From Cyanobacteria bacterium HKST-UBA02 (GTDB taxonomy: Bacteria > Cyanobacteriota > Vampirovibrionia > Obscuribacterales > Obscuribacteraceae), in contig JAGQHH010000309.1 in the NCBI GenBank assembly GCA_020431945.1, forward strand, positions 1 to 7,763: a DNA stretch of 7,763 nucleotides. Reading direction: 5' to 3'. The notes under the pieces are model-generated. The model was not told the DNA's origin. It saw only the letters and a program-made list of their open reading frames with translations, and did no database searches. Position 1 is the stretch's first letter; each line of letters opens with the position of its first letter. Below are positions 1 through 7,291 of the stretch, in pieces. Position numbers and translations under genes: made by a program.

Positions 1-1976
1 TGCTCTATCTGCCGCGCCGCTATGATGACTACACGCAGCTCAGCCCGATAGCGAAATTGCAGCCGAATGCGCAGGTCACGGTGATCGGCGTCGTGCGCCA
101 CACTGAAATTCGCGCCGGCAGCGGCGGGCGGAAGGACTATACCTTCGTCATCGACGATGGCAGCGCGCTGCTTTCGGTGATGCTGTTTGGTCAAGGGCAG
201 TTCTACATGCAGCAGCGCATTCGCATCGGGCAGCAACTCGTGCTGCGCGGCATCACGTCAATCTTCCGCAACCGGCTGCAAATGACCAATCCCGATTGGG
301 AAGAGCTTGACGCCGACGACCTGCAACTCGCACGCATCGTGCCGGTCTATTCGCTCACGGAAGGCTTACGCCCGAAGACACTGCGTGACGCGATCAGGCA
401 GGCGCTCGACTACTGGGCGGAGCGCATCCCCGATTACATCCCGGAAGCGACACTCGAACGTACCGATCTGGCCGATCTCGGCTGGACCCTCAATAACCTG
501 CACTTCCCGGAAAGCTGGGATCATCTCAGTCATGCCAAGCGCCGCTACGTCTTCGACGAACTGCTGCTCTTGCAGCATGCCATCCTGAGCAACCGGTTCG
601 CCTGGCAATCCACGCCCGCCGATCCGCTGTCGATGGACAACGAGGCGCTCGACGCCACGCTACAGGCCATATTCCCCTACACATTGACGAGCGCCCAACG
701 CCGCGCCATCGAAGACATTCGCGGTGACATCGCCAAACCGATCCCAATGAATCGCCTGCTGCAAGGCGATGTCGGGTCCGGCAAGACAGCGGTCGCCGTG
801 ACCGCGCTGGCGATCGCTTTCTCGCAGGGCAAGCAGGCCGCGCTCATGGCGCCTACGGGCATCCTGGCTGAGCAGCATTACCGCAACGTCGGCGCGGCGC
901 TGGCGAAGATGCCAGGCGAACGCAAGCCCGTCGTTGCCCTGCTGACCGGCTCACTGACGGCAGCGGAGCGTGATCGTGTTTACGCGGGTCTGGCAGACGG
1001 CAGCATCAACGTCGTGATCGGCACACATGCCATCATCCAATCCGGCGTCGAGTTTGCGGATCTTGGACTGATTATCATCGACGAGCAGCATCGTTTTGGC
1101 GTCAAGCAGCGAGCCCGTCTCAAAGCCAAGAGCCAGAGCCCGGAGTTGCTCACCATGACCGCCACCCCTATACCGCGCACCCTGGCAATGACCATGCATG
1201 GGGATCTCGATGTGTCGGAAATCGACGAGCTTCCGCCGGGTAGAAAGCCGATCATGACCAAGCTATTGCGGCCCGGTCAGCGACGAGAGCTGTGGGACTT
1301 CGTCTTGAAAGAGGTCGCTTCCGAACGTCAGGTCTATGTCGTCTTTCCTCTCATAGAAGAGTCTGAGTCTCTTTCTGCCAAAGCTGCGACCAAAGAGTTC
1401 GAGAAGCTCAAGAACACTTACAAGAACCTGCGGTTCGGCTTGATGCACGGCAAGCTCAAGCCCCAGGAGAAAGACGAGGTCATGGATATGTTCCGCGACC
1501 GTCAATACGATGTCCTGGTCTCTACGACAGTCATCGAGGTGGGTGTCGATGTGCCGAACGCCACAACGATGATCATCGAGAACGCCGATCGCTTCGGGCT
1601 CGCTCAGCTCCACCAGCTGCGCGGGAGGGTCGGGCGCGGCAGCGATCAGTCCTATTGCTTCTTGCTCACCGAATCGAAAGCCCAGCAGACCCGCGAGCGT
1701 CTCGAGATTCTCACCAAGACCAACGACGGGTTTGTTGTGGCGGAAAAGGATCTGGAAATTCGCGGACCTGGCGAATTCCTCGGGTACAAACAAAGCGGTC
1801 TGCCTGACTTGATACTCGCCGACCTGGTCAATGATGCCACGATTCTGGAAGACGCCCGCAATACGGCGATTGCAGTGATCAAAACGGACCCCGAGCTGGA
1901 GACCAGCCCGCAGCTCCGTGAGCTCCTGGACAAGCGTCTTCGCCTGGCGGAAGCCGAGATCATGCGCTCGGGGTGA
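1..1976 (+). CDS. recG: ATP-dependent DNA helicase RecG (5' partial)
   Basis: RecG is a superfamily 2 double-stranded DNA translocase that remodels stalled replication forks and branch-migrates Holliday junctions. The reading frame is open from base 3 and begins with LYLPRRYDDYTQLSPIAKL, which matches the start of the RecG wedge (OB-fold) domain. The true start therefore lies upstream, and the TTG at 57 inside this motif is not a start. About 657 residues are visible. The E. coli protein has about 690, so at least some 40 N-terminal residues are missing, and more if this is a lineage with an N-terminal extension. Helicase motifs are intact: Walker A GDVGSGKT at 765-788, motif II DEQH at 1080-1091, motif III TATPIPRT at 1158-1181, and motif VI QLHQLRGRVGRG at 1605-1640. 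The RecG-specific C-terminal region GPGEFLGYKQSGLPDL (TRG motif) follows near 1770. It ends in TGA. No frameshift is seen. The identification rests on motif recognition and is very secure. Confidence 0.97.
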   Translation, partial: LYLPRRYDDYTQLSPIAKLQPNAQVTVIGVVRHTEIRAGSGGRKDYTFVIDDGSALLSVMLFGQGQFYMQQRIRIGQQLVLRGITSIFRNRLQMTNPDWEELDADDLQLARIVPVYSLTEGLRPKTLRDAIRQALDYWAERIPDYIPEATLERTDLADLGWTLNNLHFPESWDHLSHAKRRYVFDELLLLQHAILSNRFAWQSTPADPLSMDNEALDATLQAIFPYTLTSAQRRAIEDIRGDIAKPIPMNRLLQGDVGSGKTAVAVTALAIAFSQGKQAALMAPTGILAEQHYRNVGAALAKMPGERKPVVALLTGSLTAAERDRVYAGLADGSINVVIGTHAIIQSGVEFADLGLIIIDEQHRFGVKQRARLKAKSQSPELLTMTATPIPRTLAMTMHGDLDVSEIDELPPGRKPIMTKLLRPGQRRELWDFVLKEVASERQVYVVFPLIEESESLSAKAATKEFEKLKNTYKNLRFGLMHGKLKPQEKDEVMDMFRDRQYDVLVSTTVIEVGVDVPNATTMIIENADRFGLAQLHQLRGRVGRGSDQSYCFLLTESKAQQTRERLEILTKTNDGFVVAEKDLEIRGPGEFLGYKQSGLPDLILADLVNDATILEDARNTAIAVIKTDPELETSPQLRELLDKRLRLAEAEIMRSG

Positions 1977-2004
1977 TCTCGCTCTGATGTTGTCTTGCTG
2001 AACT

Positions 2005-2032
2005 CTCTGGATCGGAACCTATCCGACCAGGG
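2005..2032 (+). terminator. Stem-loop 28 nt after the recG stop, possible terminator
   Basis: An 11-bp stem with one bulged A (2011) closes a 5-nt loop, ACCTA (2017-2021). The inner stem TCGGA/TCCGA pairs 2012-2016 with 2022-2026. The outer stem CTGG/CCAG pairs 2007-2010 with 2027-2030, and a wobble plus a C-G pair extend it to 2005/2032. Its place just after recG fits a transcript end, but the bases that follow (CTCGTCTG) are not a U-tract. It may instead be a factor-dependent terminator or a 3'-end stabilising hairpin. Confidence 0.45.
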
Positions 2033-2051
2033 CTCGTCTGGCACTGTGTAA

Positions 2052-2101
2052 TTCCCCATTGACGATCCATGGGGGAGCAAGGAAGATACTAACAATCGTC
2101 A
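2052..2101 (+). other. Stem-loop with possible H-type pseudoknot (candidate structured RNA)
   Basis: An 8-bp stem pairs 2052-2059 (TTCCCCAT) with 2069-2076 (ATGGGGGA), including one G-U wobble, and closes a 9-nt loop, TGACGATCC. Seven loop bases (2060-2066, TGACGAT) are perfectly complementary to ATCGTCA at 2095-2101, so an H-type pseudoknot or an alternative hairpin could form. With all pairs made, the first connecting loop has zero length, so one or two pairs would have to open. There is no T-run, so this is not a standard intrinsic terminator. It could be part of the recG 3' end, a 5' leader of the following operon, a small RNA, or chance. Confidence 0.3.
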
Positions 2102-2116
2102 GCCTGCAAACCAGGC
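2102..2116 (+). other. Short GC-rich stem-loop
   Basis: GCCTG (2102-2106) pairs with CAGGC (2112-2116) around the 5-nt loop CAAAC. It directly abuts the possible pseudoknot arm at 2095-2101. The 5-bp stem is short and could occur by chance. It is listed because it is the third consecutive inverted repeat in this intergenic region. Confidence 0.25.
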
Positions 2117-2180
2117 AACCGTCAAGAGTCTGGGCTTTCGATGGTATTATTGTTTCTTTCGTGCAAGTCTGGAATCCCGG

Positions 2181-2186
2181 TAATAT
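2181..2186 (+). promoter_or_regulatory. Possible -10 element for the TPR/LysM operon
   Basis: TAATAT resembles the TATAAT consensus and lies 31 nt before the ATG at 2218, a usual distance. No convincing -35 box stands 16-18 nt upstream: the bases at 2158-2163 are TTCGTG. A second A/T hexamer, TATTAT at 2145-2150, is an alternative and also lacks a good -35. This is the most A/T-rich part of the region between recG and the operon, so a promoter here is plausible but unproven. Confidence 0.25.
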
Positions 2187-2206
2187 TCGCGTTTAACCAG
2201 GAAGAA

Positions 2207-2213
2207 CAGGAGA
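2207..2213 (+). promoter_or_regulatory. Ribosome binding site of the first TPR gene
   Basis: CAGGAGA contains AGGAG at 2208-2212, five bases before the ATG at 2218. This is a near-ideal Shine-Dalgarno sequence and fixes 2218 as the start in preference to the in-frame ATG at 2230, which would shorten the positively charged n-region of the signal peptide. The two downstream genes lack a comparable site. Confidence 0.8.
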
Positions 2214-2217
2214 GATT

Positions 2218-2919
2218 ATGGGACTGAGGATGCCTGCAAGAGTGCAGAAACTGGCTCTGATCGCAGGATTGGCTTTGGTGTCCGTGCTCGGTGGTGGCTG
2301 GACAACTCCCATTCTGGCTCAGCAGTCCAAGCTTTCAGCCTCTTCCGACCCGAGCGAGCTCTGGGCGTTTGTGAAACGGTTGGACGCGCGTATCAAGACT
2401 GATCCGCAGGCAAAGTATTTCGCTAGCAAGGGACAGTGTTTGGAGTGGCTGGGGAAGTTGAAGCAAGCTGGAATTGAGTATAGCAAGGCGATAAAACGAG
2501 CTCCATCTAGCCGCGATTATTTCATAGCAAGGGCAAGAGTATTGCGCCGACAGAACCAGTTATTGGCTGCCGAAGAGGACTATACTCGGGCAATCGAATT
2601 GGGCGATGAGACTGTAGAGGGTTATGGTGGAAGGGGTATGTGTCGTCTTGGTTTGAAAAGCTATGAGGGAGCGATTGAAGATGCCGATAGAGCGATTGCA
2701 TTGGGCTCAACGGAGTCAGAGGATTGGTACGTGAAGGGTTCTTCCCTGTATCACCTGGGCAAACTTGATTCAGCGCTGGTCTACCTAAACACGGCACTAA
2801 AAATGAGGCCAAATGATGCTGGATACCTAAGGGCGAGAGCACAGATGTTATTGAAGCTCGGAAGGACGAAAGAGTCTAAGGCAGATTCGGAAAGGGCTCA
2901 CCGTTTAGATGGGCGATAG
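2218..2919 (+). CDS. Exported tetratricopeptide-repeat protein (233 aa)
   Basis: This is a TPR-repeat protein of unknown specific function. Such repeats form helix-turn-helix superhelices that bind other proteins or peptides. Residues 1-35 look like a Sec signal peptide: positively charged R4, R8 and K11, a hydrophobic core around ALIAGLALVSVLGGG, and a probable signal peptidase I site after ILA at residue 34. There is no lipobox. The mature part holds about five consecutive 34-residue TPR units, at roughly 64-97, 98-131, 132-165, 166-199 and 200-233. They show the typical small-residue pattern, for example EEDYTRAIELGD and ALVYLNTALKMRPND. Repeats run to the last residue, with no enzymatic domain. 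The gene has its own strong ribosome binding site, and the LysM gene starts 50 nt after its TAG stop. Its codons are visibly more A/T-rich than those of recG. It probably works outside the cytoplasmic membrane as a scaffold or partner of its neighbours, which is inference. Confidence 0.85.
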   Translation: MGLRMPARVQKLALIAGLALVSVLGGGWTTPILAQQSKLSASSDPSELWAFVKRLDARIKTDPQAKYFASKGQCLEWLGKLKQAGIEYSKAIKRAPSSRDYFIARARVLRRQNQLLAAEEDYTRAIELGDETVEGYGGRGMCRLGLKSYEGAIEDADRAIALGSTESEDWYVKGSSLYHLGKLDSALVYLNTALKMRPNDAGYLRARAQMLLKLGRTKESKADSERAHRLDGR

Positions 2920-2969
2920 GCCTAATGATCTGTTGGGCAATTATTTAGTAGGGCACTTGGGTCGAATGA

Positions 2970-5900
2970 ATGGTAGATGGCATTGAAAGTACCGATGGAG
3001 ACCTCCCAAAACATGGGCGTCAAGATCGCTCAGTTTTTTCAGATTTGAATGATGATTCTAAAACGCCATTGGTATCCGAGCGATCCGATCAGGTAGATAG
3101 ATCAGCTCGAGAGACAGAGCAAGCTCGATTAACTACTACGAGGCCCAATGGAGTGGTAGAAGTAGATCGAAACCTTCGACCTGACAGTGTTGAGGGACTC
3201 AGACTCGCCGAGACAGCCAAGTATTCCAGAAGTACACAGAGTGTTTCGGAGAGCGCCAAATCAGAACCTCGAGCGGGTATCGAGACGGCTCCTACTGTCG
3301 CAAGCCATCCCCGAGAAGTTGGGAGTAATGTTGAACCGCCTAAGCTACCTGGGTCGCAAGTGGTTGAGCCAGCTATAGGTCAGAGACCATCAGTTTTCGA
3401 GCCAGGTGCTCCGGGTCCCAAGGAGTCTCCATCAATTGCAGACTCGATCGAACCTGCGCAGACAGAGTCGGTGAAATTAATTGCTGAGGAATCAACCAGC
3501 GACAAAGTGAGTTCACAGACCAAGGGAGACGCAGTTGAGGCTTCTATTGCTGGAAAGGGTCCGTCCGAATCGTTTTACAGGGCAACGGTCACGCACCAGG
3601 AGAAGGATGGATCTGCTCCCTCGTCGCTTGTAGGTTCGGAGCATACGTCAGATCGCAAACCGGCTAGGGATTCCACAAGCAAGCCTGCTCAGAGCGTTCG
3701 GGATGTCGCAGAGAAAGTATCACCCTCTGCCTTAGCGGGTGATAAAGGATTCTCCGGTGGAGACTCAACCTCGAAGACAGGGTCAGCCGGCTCTGAGAAG
3801 GTAGGGACACCAGTCATCCAACCAGAGAAATCTCAGTTTAGAAGTGACCTCGAAGGAATTACTGAAGCGACCGGCGTTGCAAATAAGGCGTCGCGTGGAG
3901 AGCTATCGTCCGGGCACGGTCCCGCGCCTGGCTCCGAGAGCGGAAAGATAGCGGAGCTTCCCGAGCGAGGGCTTCATTCAGAGAAAGTAGAATCGACGCC
4001 AAAGCATGGTGAAGTTCGATCTGAGAAGCCACCAGGAACGGTGAGCGAGGGACCTGTTTCACGCGAACATGCACACAGCGGGTCAAACACAGCGCCCTCG
4101 AAGTCGGGGTCCGGCGGCGGAGCCGGTCCAGGTTCTAAGCTATCGGCCGGAGAAGAGGCGGACGCGGAGAATGGAATGAAGGCGGAAGACATTAAGTCTG
4201 CTGGAATGGCCCTCTGGGACGGGAAGAACAATCCGCTAGTATCAGGGAAAGGTCAGGGCTCCAGCCGTGGTGGACCGCTTGATCCTAGTGGTGGAAGAGA
4301 TTCCGGAGCTGGAAAGAACATCGAGACAGGCAAGGGTAAGTCGTCGAAGATCGATCCTCGTGCCGATATGAGTCCATCCGAGAAGAGTCGTGTCGATGCA
4401 ATCATCAAAGAGACCGACCGCAGGATCTTCGGTGAAAAGGGCGAAAAGCAATCCTCTACAAAGGACTCGAGAAGTGGCTCCGAAGGAGAAGCCGAGTCGA
4501 AAACGGATTCGACGAAAGGACCGCGCGGCGAGAAGTCGGACATGCCCGGGGAGTCGAAGCAGGGGCCAAGAGGCGAGCCGCGAAGCGAGCCTGGTATTAC
4601 TAAGACGAGCAGAGTTCCGCAAGGTTCGGAGCCGTCAGGTAGCAAGGATCGAGGTCCTGAGGCGAAGCCGACAGTTCCTGATAGCAAGACTCCGCATGGA
4701 CAGGAAGGGGATCTCCCACCGAGTGTTCCCATGCCTGGTATCAAAGTCGGTGGACCGGATTTTGGTATCAAGTGGCCCGGCAGCAAGGGAGAGAAGGGCG
4801 AAAAATCAGGTCCAGGCAAGTCTCCTACCGATAAGGGCAGCCGAATTGAGCCGGCTCGGGTACAGGGCGCCCGCGATGCTATCGTCAAGCTTCTTCCCGA
4901 GGGAAGAGAAAATATCAAGATCGTGCGGAATTTGAGTACGAAAGAGTCGGCAGGCAGAAAAATCGAAGTCAAAGAGCCGGCTTCAGTTCGATCGGGAGAC
5001 ATGCGCGTCACGTCTGTCAAGATTGGCAGTGGGCGAGTGTCTCAGCAGGGCAGGGTCGATATCTCGGTGGTTGCGCCAGTCGACTTCAGCGTCATTACCA
5101 GTTGGGTCGATCTCAAAGGCATTCTCAAGACCGGCAAGAGTTTGATCTCTGCCGACACCGTCAGGACAGATGGACCGGCGAGCCAGTCCTCCGAATCGGC
5201 AAAGACGGGCACAAAGGCCGTTCCGTCCGAGCCAGCCGGCAAGAAAGTCGCTGATACCACTGGTGCTATCAAAGATCCAGGCGATGCTTTTGGTGGTAAA
5301 TTGCCGGAAATAAAGATGACCTACGCCGAGCAAGATGGCGTTTCTAGAAATTTCCAGGGAGGCAAAATTGGGGCTCAGGCAGACAAAGTTGGAGCACCGG
5401 AAGGCAAAGCTGCGGCCACGGAAAGCAAATCCGGATCCCCCGAGAGCAAAGTCGCACAACCTCCTGTCAGCACCACAGGTTTCATCCCGCCTAAAGGCGG
5501 CATAGCCAGCCCGGATGCGGCGCAGACCAGACCGGTGCGCGAGACCGGCACTCAGACTACTGCAAACGATCAGGACCAGGCGCGGGTTCAGGGCAAGGCG
5601 GAGTCGGATGTACAGAAAGGCAAATCGGATCGTGCCAGACCCGCAGCCGAAGCTAGAGAAGGCAGGATGCTCTTGCATGAGCTGGTGAGGACCAATACCT
5701 TCCGCCTGGGTGTCTCGAGAGTCGCCGAACGGGGGCTCGATGGTGCGCGAGTTGTAGCAGGCGATCTGAGCCTCTGGATCGCCGGTACCTCCGATGAAAG
5801 CAGCGCCAGAACTATTCGCGAGATTCTCGGAAAGTTCAACCTGGCTACTCCCCGACGTGATTTCACACCCGAGATCACAGAGTCCGGCAGCTATCGCGTC

Positions 5901-6320
5901 GCCAGAAGCAACAGCTCTCAGCAGCTCGCTGCCTTTGCCAGCTCGGCTCGGATGGCGGCAATCGGAGCCCAGCTATTCGGATCGTCCCAGGAAGTATCGG
6001 CACTGGAAGATAGCGATGAGAGCCAGGAGTCGCCCGGCGCCGAGAGCCTCCTCAAACAAGATGAATCATCTAGCCGGGCAGACGAAGGTGCTCGACAGTG
6101 GCACATCGTCCAGGATGGGGAGACTCCCGAATCCATTGCTGTTGTCCATTTCAGCGAAGCCGCTCTGGGTGCCCTTATCCGCGAGATCAACAAGCCGCTC
6201 TTGCAGCAGATGTACGATGTTTATCAGCAGGAGCATGTCGATGTTCTTCCGGCAGGAGTTATGATATTACTGCCGAATGAAAAAGACATCGACGAATTTC
6301 GACACGGGTCCGGGTCTTGA
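2970..6320 (+). CDS. Large disordered LysM-domain protein (1116 aa)
   Basis: This is an unrecognised large protein with one identifiable domain. Residues 1-620 are low-complexity, rich in Ser, Gly, Lys, Glu, Pro and Asp, and predicted by eye to be disordered. They include paired charged motifs: GEKGEK at 488-493 and 607-612, GPRGE at 517-521 and 532-536. Possible ordered islands lie at about 625-660, 676-735 (beta-like, VDISVVAPVDFSVITSW) and 896-1003 (helical, RMLLHELVRTNTFRLGVSRV). Residues 1044 to about 1106 form a LysM domain, starting WHIVQDGETPESIA and ending VLPAGVMILLP, with a longer middle than usual. LysM domains bind N-acetylglucosamine polymers such as peptidoglycan. I find no cysteine in the protein, no signal peptide and no membrane segment. 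The ATG at 2970 directly follows an in-frame TGA (2967) but has no clear Shine-Dalgarno; the next Met is near residue 402, so the exact start is uncertain. It is probably translated with its neighbours. A repeat-rich structural envelope protein is one possibility. Confidence 0.85.
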   Translation: MVDGIESTDGDLPKHGRQDRSVFSDLNDDSKTPLVSERSDQVDRSARETEQARLTTTRPNGVVEVDRNLRPDSVEGLRLAETAKYSRSTQSVSESAKSEPRAGIETAPTVASHPREVGSNVEPPKLPGSQVVEPAIGQRPSVFEPGAPGPKESPSIADSIEPAQTESVKLIAEESTSDKVSSQTKGDAVEASIAGKGPSESFYRATVTHQEKDGSAPSSLVGSEHTSDRKPARDSTSKPAQSVRDVAEKVSPSALAGDKGFSGGDSTSKTGSAGSEKVGTPVIQPEKSQFRSDLEGITEATGVANKASRGELSSGHGPAPGSESGKIAELPERGLHSEKVESTPKHGEVRSEKPPGTVSEGPVSREHAHSGSNTAPSKSGSGGGAGPGSKLSAGEEADAENGMKAEDIKSAGMALWDGKNNPLVSGKGQGSSRGGPLDPSGGRDSGAGKNIETGKGKSSKIDPRADMSPSEKSRVDAIIKETDRRIFGEKGEKQSSTKDSRSGSEGEAESKTDSTKGPRGEKSDMPGESKQGPRGEPRSEPGITKTSRVPQGSEPSGSKDRGPEAKPTVPDSKTPHGQEGDLPPSVPMPGIKVGGPDFGIKWPGSKGEKGEKSGPGKSPTDKGSRIEPARVQGARDAIVKLLPEGRENIKIVRNLSTKESAGRKIEVKEPASVRSGDMRVTSVKIGSGRVSQQGRVDISVVAPVDFSVITSWVDLKGILKTGKSLISADTVRTDGPASQSSESAKTGTKAVPSEPAGKKVADTTGAIKDPGDAFGGKLPEIKMTYAEQDGVSRNFQGGKIGAQADKVGAPEGKAAATESKSGSPESKVAQPPVSTTGFIPPKGGIASPDAAQTRPVRETGTQTTANDQDQARVQGKAESDVQKGKSDRARPAAEAREGRMLLHELVRTNTFRLGVSRVAERGLDGARVVAGDLSLWIAGTSDESSARTIREILGKFNLATPRRDFTPEITESGSYRVARSNSSQQLAAFASSARMAAIGAQLFGSSQEVSALEDSDESQESPGAESLLKQDESSSRADEGARQWHIVQDGETPESIAVVHFSEAALGALIREINKPLLQQMYDVYQQEHVDVLPAGVMILLPNEKDIDEFRHGSGS

Positions 6321-7291
6321 CTAAGCGGAATCAACTCTCTCTCGGTATTTCCAGCAGCCTTCTGGCGCTGGCGTTGAGTATCGTAATTGGTGCCGGATCG
6401 GATTGCCCAGCCAGAGCCCCACAGGACCCTGATCTGGCGCTGGCAGAGAGACTCTTTGATCATGGGCATTACGGAAAAGCCGCCAATTACTACACGAAGT
6501 TTTTAAAGAAGCATCCGACAAATGCACTGGTGATAGGAAAAAGAGCCAAGTGCTATAACCGCTGCGGCAGTGATGAGTTAGCGGTCAAGGAGCTGGACAA
6601 GGCTCTGCGTATAGATCCGAATCTCTTCTGGGGCTACAAGTGGCGGGGCGAGACCAATTTCAATCTGGGCAGGTTCAAGGATGCCCTGGCTGATTTCGAG
6701 AGAGCCAGGAGGCTGCCTCACGGCAAAGAACAATACAGCCTGGCGCGATGGATGGGGCAGACTTATGACGCGCTAGGACAGGAGCAGAAAGCCTTCGACG
6801 AGCTGGCGCGATCGATCCGCGAGCATGCTGCCGTGAAAGAAGATTCGCCCTCCTGGAGAGAGAATCAGCAGGATCTCTATCGCATAAGAGGACAGACGCT
6901 CTTCAACCACAAGCGCTATGATGAGGCGGTTCATGACCTGTCAGAGGCGATCAAAGTCGGTTCTCCTGGCTCCTTCTCCGAGGAGATTACTATGAACAGA
7001 GCTGATTGCTATATGGCTCTGAAAAAGTACGATGAAGCTATCGCCGACTATTCGACCCTCCTGAAATTCAGCCCCGAGGACGAGGTCGCCTTCGAGAAGC
7101 GGGCTCACGCGTATGAGGGGAAGGGCGAGCACAAGCGTGCTCTTGCCGATATCTCGAAAGCGATCAGCAATTATCTGGGAGAGGACAGGTCCAAGCTCTA
7201 TCGATTTAGAGCTTCTATTCACGCAAAGCTCGGCAACAAAGAGCGTGCTCAGCAAGATCTAGCTCGAGCGGCGAAAAAGCCCTCGTTCTAG
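6317..7291 (+). CDS. Exported tetratricopeptide-repeat protein (324 aa)
   Basis: This is a second TPR scaffold protein, unrelated in detail to the first. The N-terminus has K3 and R4, a hydrophobic stretch (ISSSLLALALSIVIGAG) and a probable signal peptidase I site after PARA near residue 34. C30 is preceded by GSD, which does not fit a lipobox, so it is probably not a lipoprotein. About eight TPR units fill residues 38-324, for example YDEAVHDLSEAIKVG (201-215) and YDEAIADYSTLLKFSPED (238-255). The unit around 139-185 is less regular. The start is taken as TTG 6317: the frame has a stop at 6278, no ATG or GTG precedes the signal sequence, and later starts would cut the signal peptide. The TTGA overlap with the LysM gene stop (6318-6320) implies translational coupling and a tight functional link. 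No Shine-Dalgarno stands out, which is consistent with re-initiation. It ends in TAG inside a 15-bp repeat. Confidence 0.85.
   Translation: MTKRNQLSLGISSSLLALALSIVIGAGSDCPARAPQDPDLALAERLFDHGHYGKAANYYTKFLKKHPTNALVIGKRAKCYNRCGSDELAVKELDKALRIDPNLFWGYKWRGETNFNLGRFKDALADFERARRLPHGKEQYSLARWMGQTYDALGQEQKAFDELARSIREHAAVKEDSPSWRENQQDLYRIRGQTLFNHKRYDEAVHDLSEAIKVGSPGSFSEEITMNRADCYMALKKYDEAIADYSTLLKFSPEDEVAFEKRAHAYEGKGEHKRALADISKAISNYLGEDRSKLYRFRASIHAKLGNKERAQQDLARAAKKPSF

Noticed and set aside
57..59. TTG at 57 as the recG start
   Set aside because: The frame continues upstream to base 3 with a conserved RecG wedge motif (LYLPRRYDDYTQLSP), so this Leu codon is internal.
1263..1793. 176-residue open frame on the minus strand inside recG
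   Set aside because: It is antisense to conserved helicase motifs and has no recognisable domain. It is a shadow of recG.
2059..2090. TTGACG with GATACT as a promoter
   Set aside because: The spacing is about 20 nt, too long, and the -10 matches only four of six bases. The TTGACG lies within the stem-loop.
1652..2095. 147-residue minus-strand frame reaching into the intergenic region
   Set aside because: It is Ser/Arg-rich, mostly antisense to the recG 3' end, and has no support as a gene.
4390..4935. 181-residue open frame on the plus strand
   Set aside because: It is an Arg/Ser-rich shadow in another frame of the LysM gene with no ribosome binding site. The main frame continues uninterrupted, so there is no frameshift to explain.
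4253..5020. 255-residue open frame on the minus strand
   Set aside because: It lies inside the low-complexity LysM gene and mirrors its biased Gly/Ser/Lys codons. It shows no domain and is a composition-driven shadow.
6404..6406. C30 of the second TPR protein as a lipoprotein cysteine
   Set aside because: The preceding residues GSD do not fit the lipobox (small residue at -1, Leu-like at -3). A signal peptidase I site after PARA fits better.
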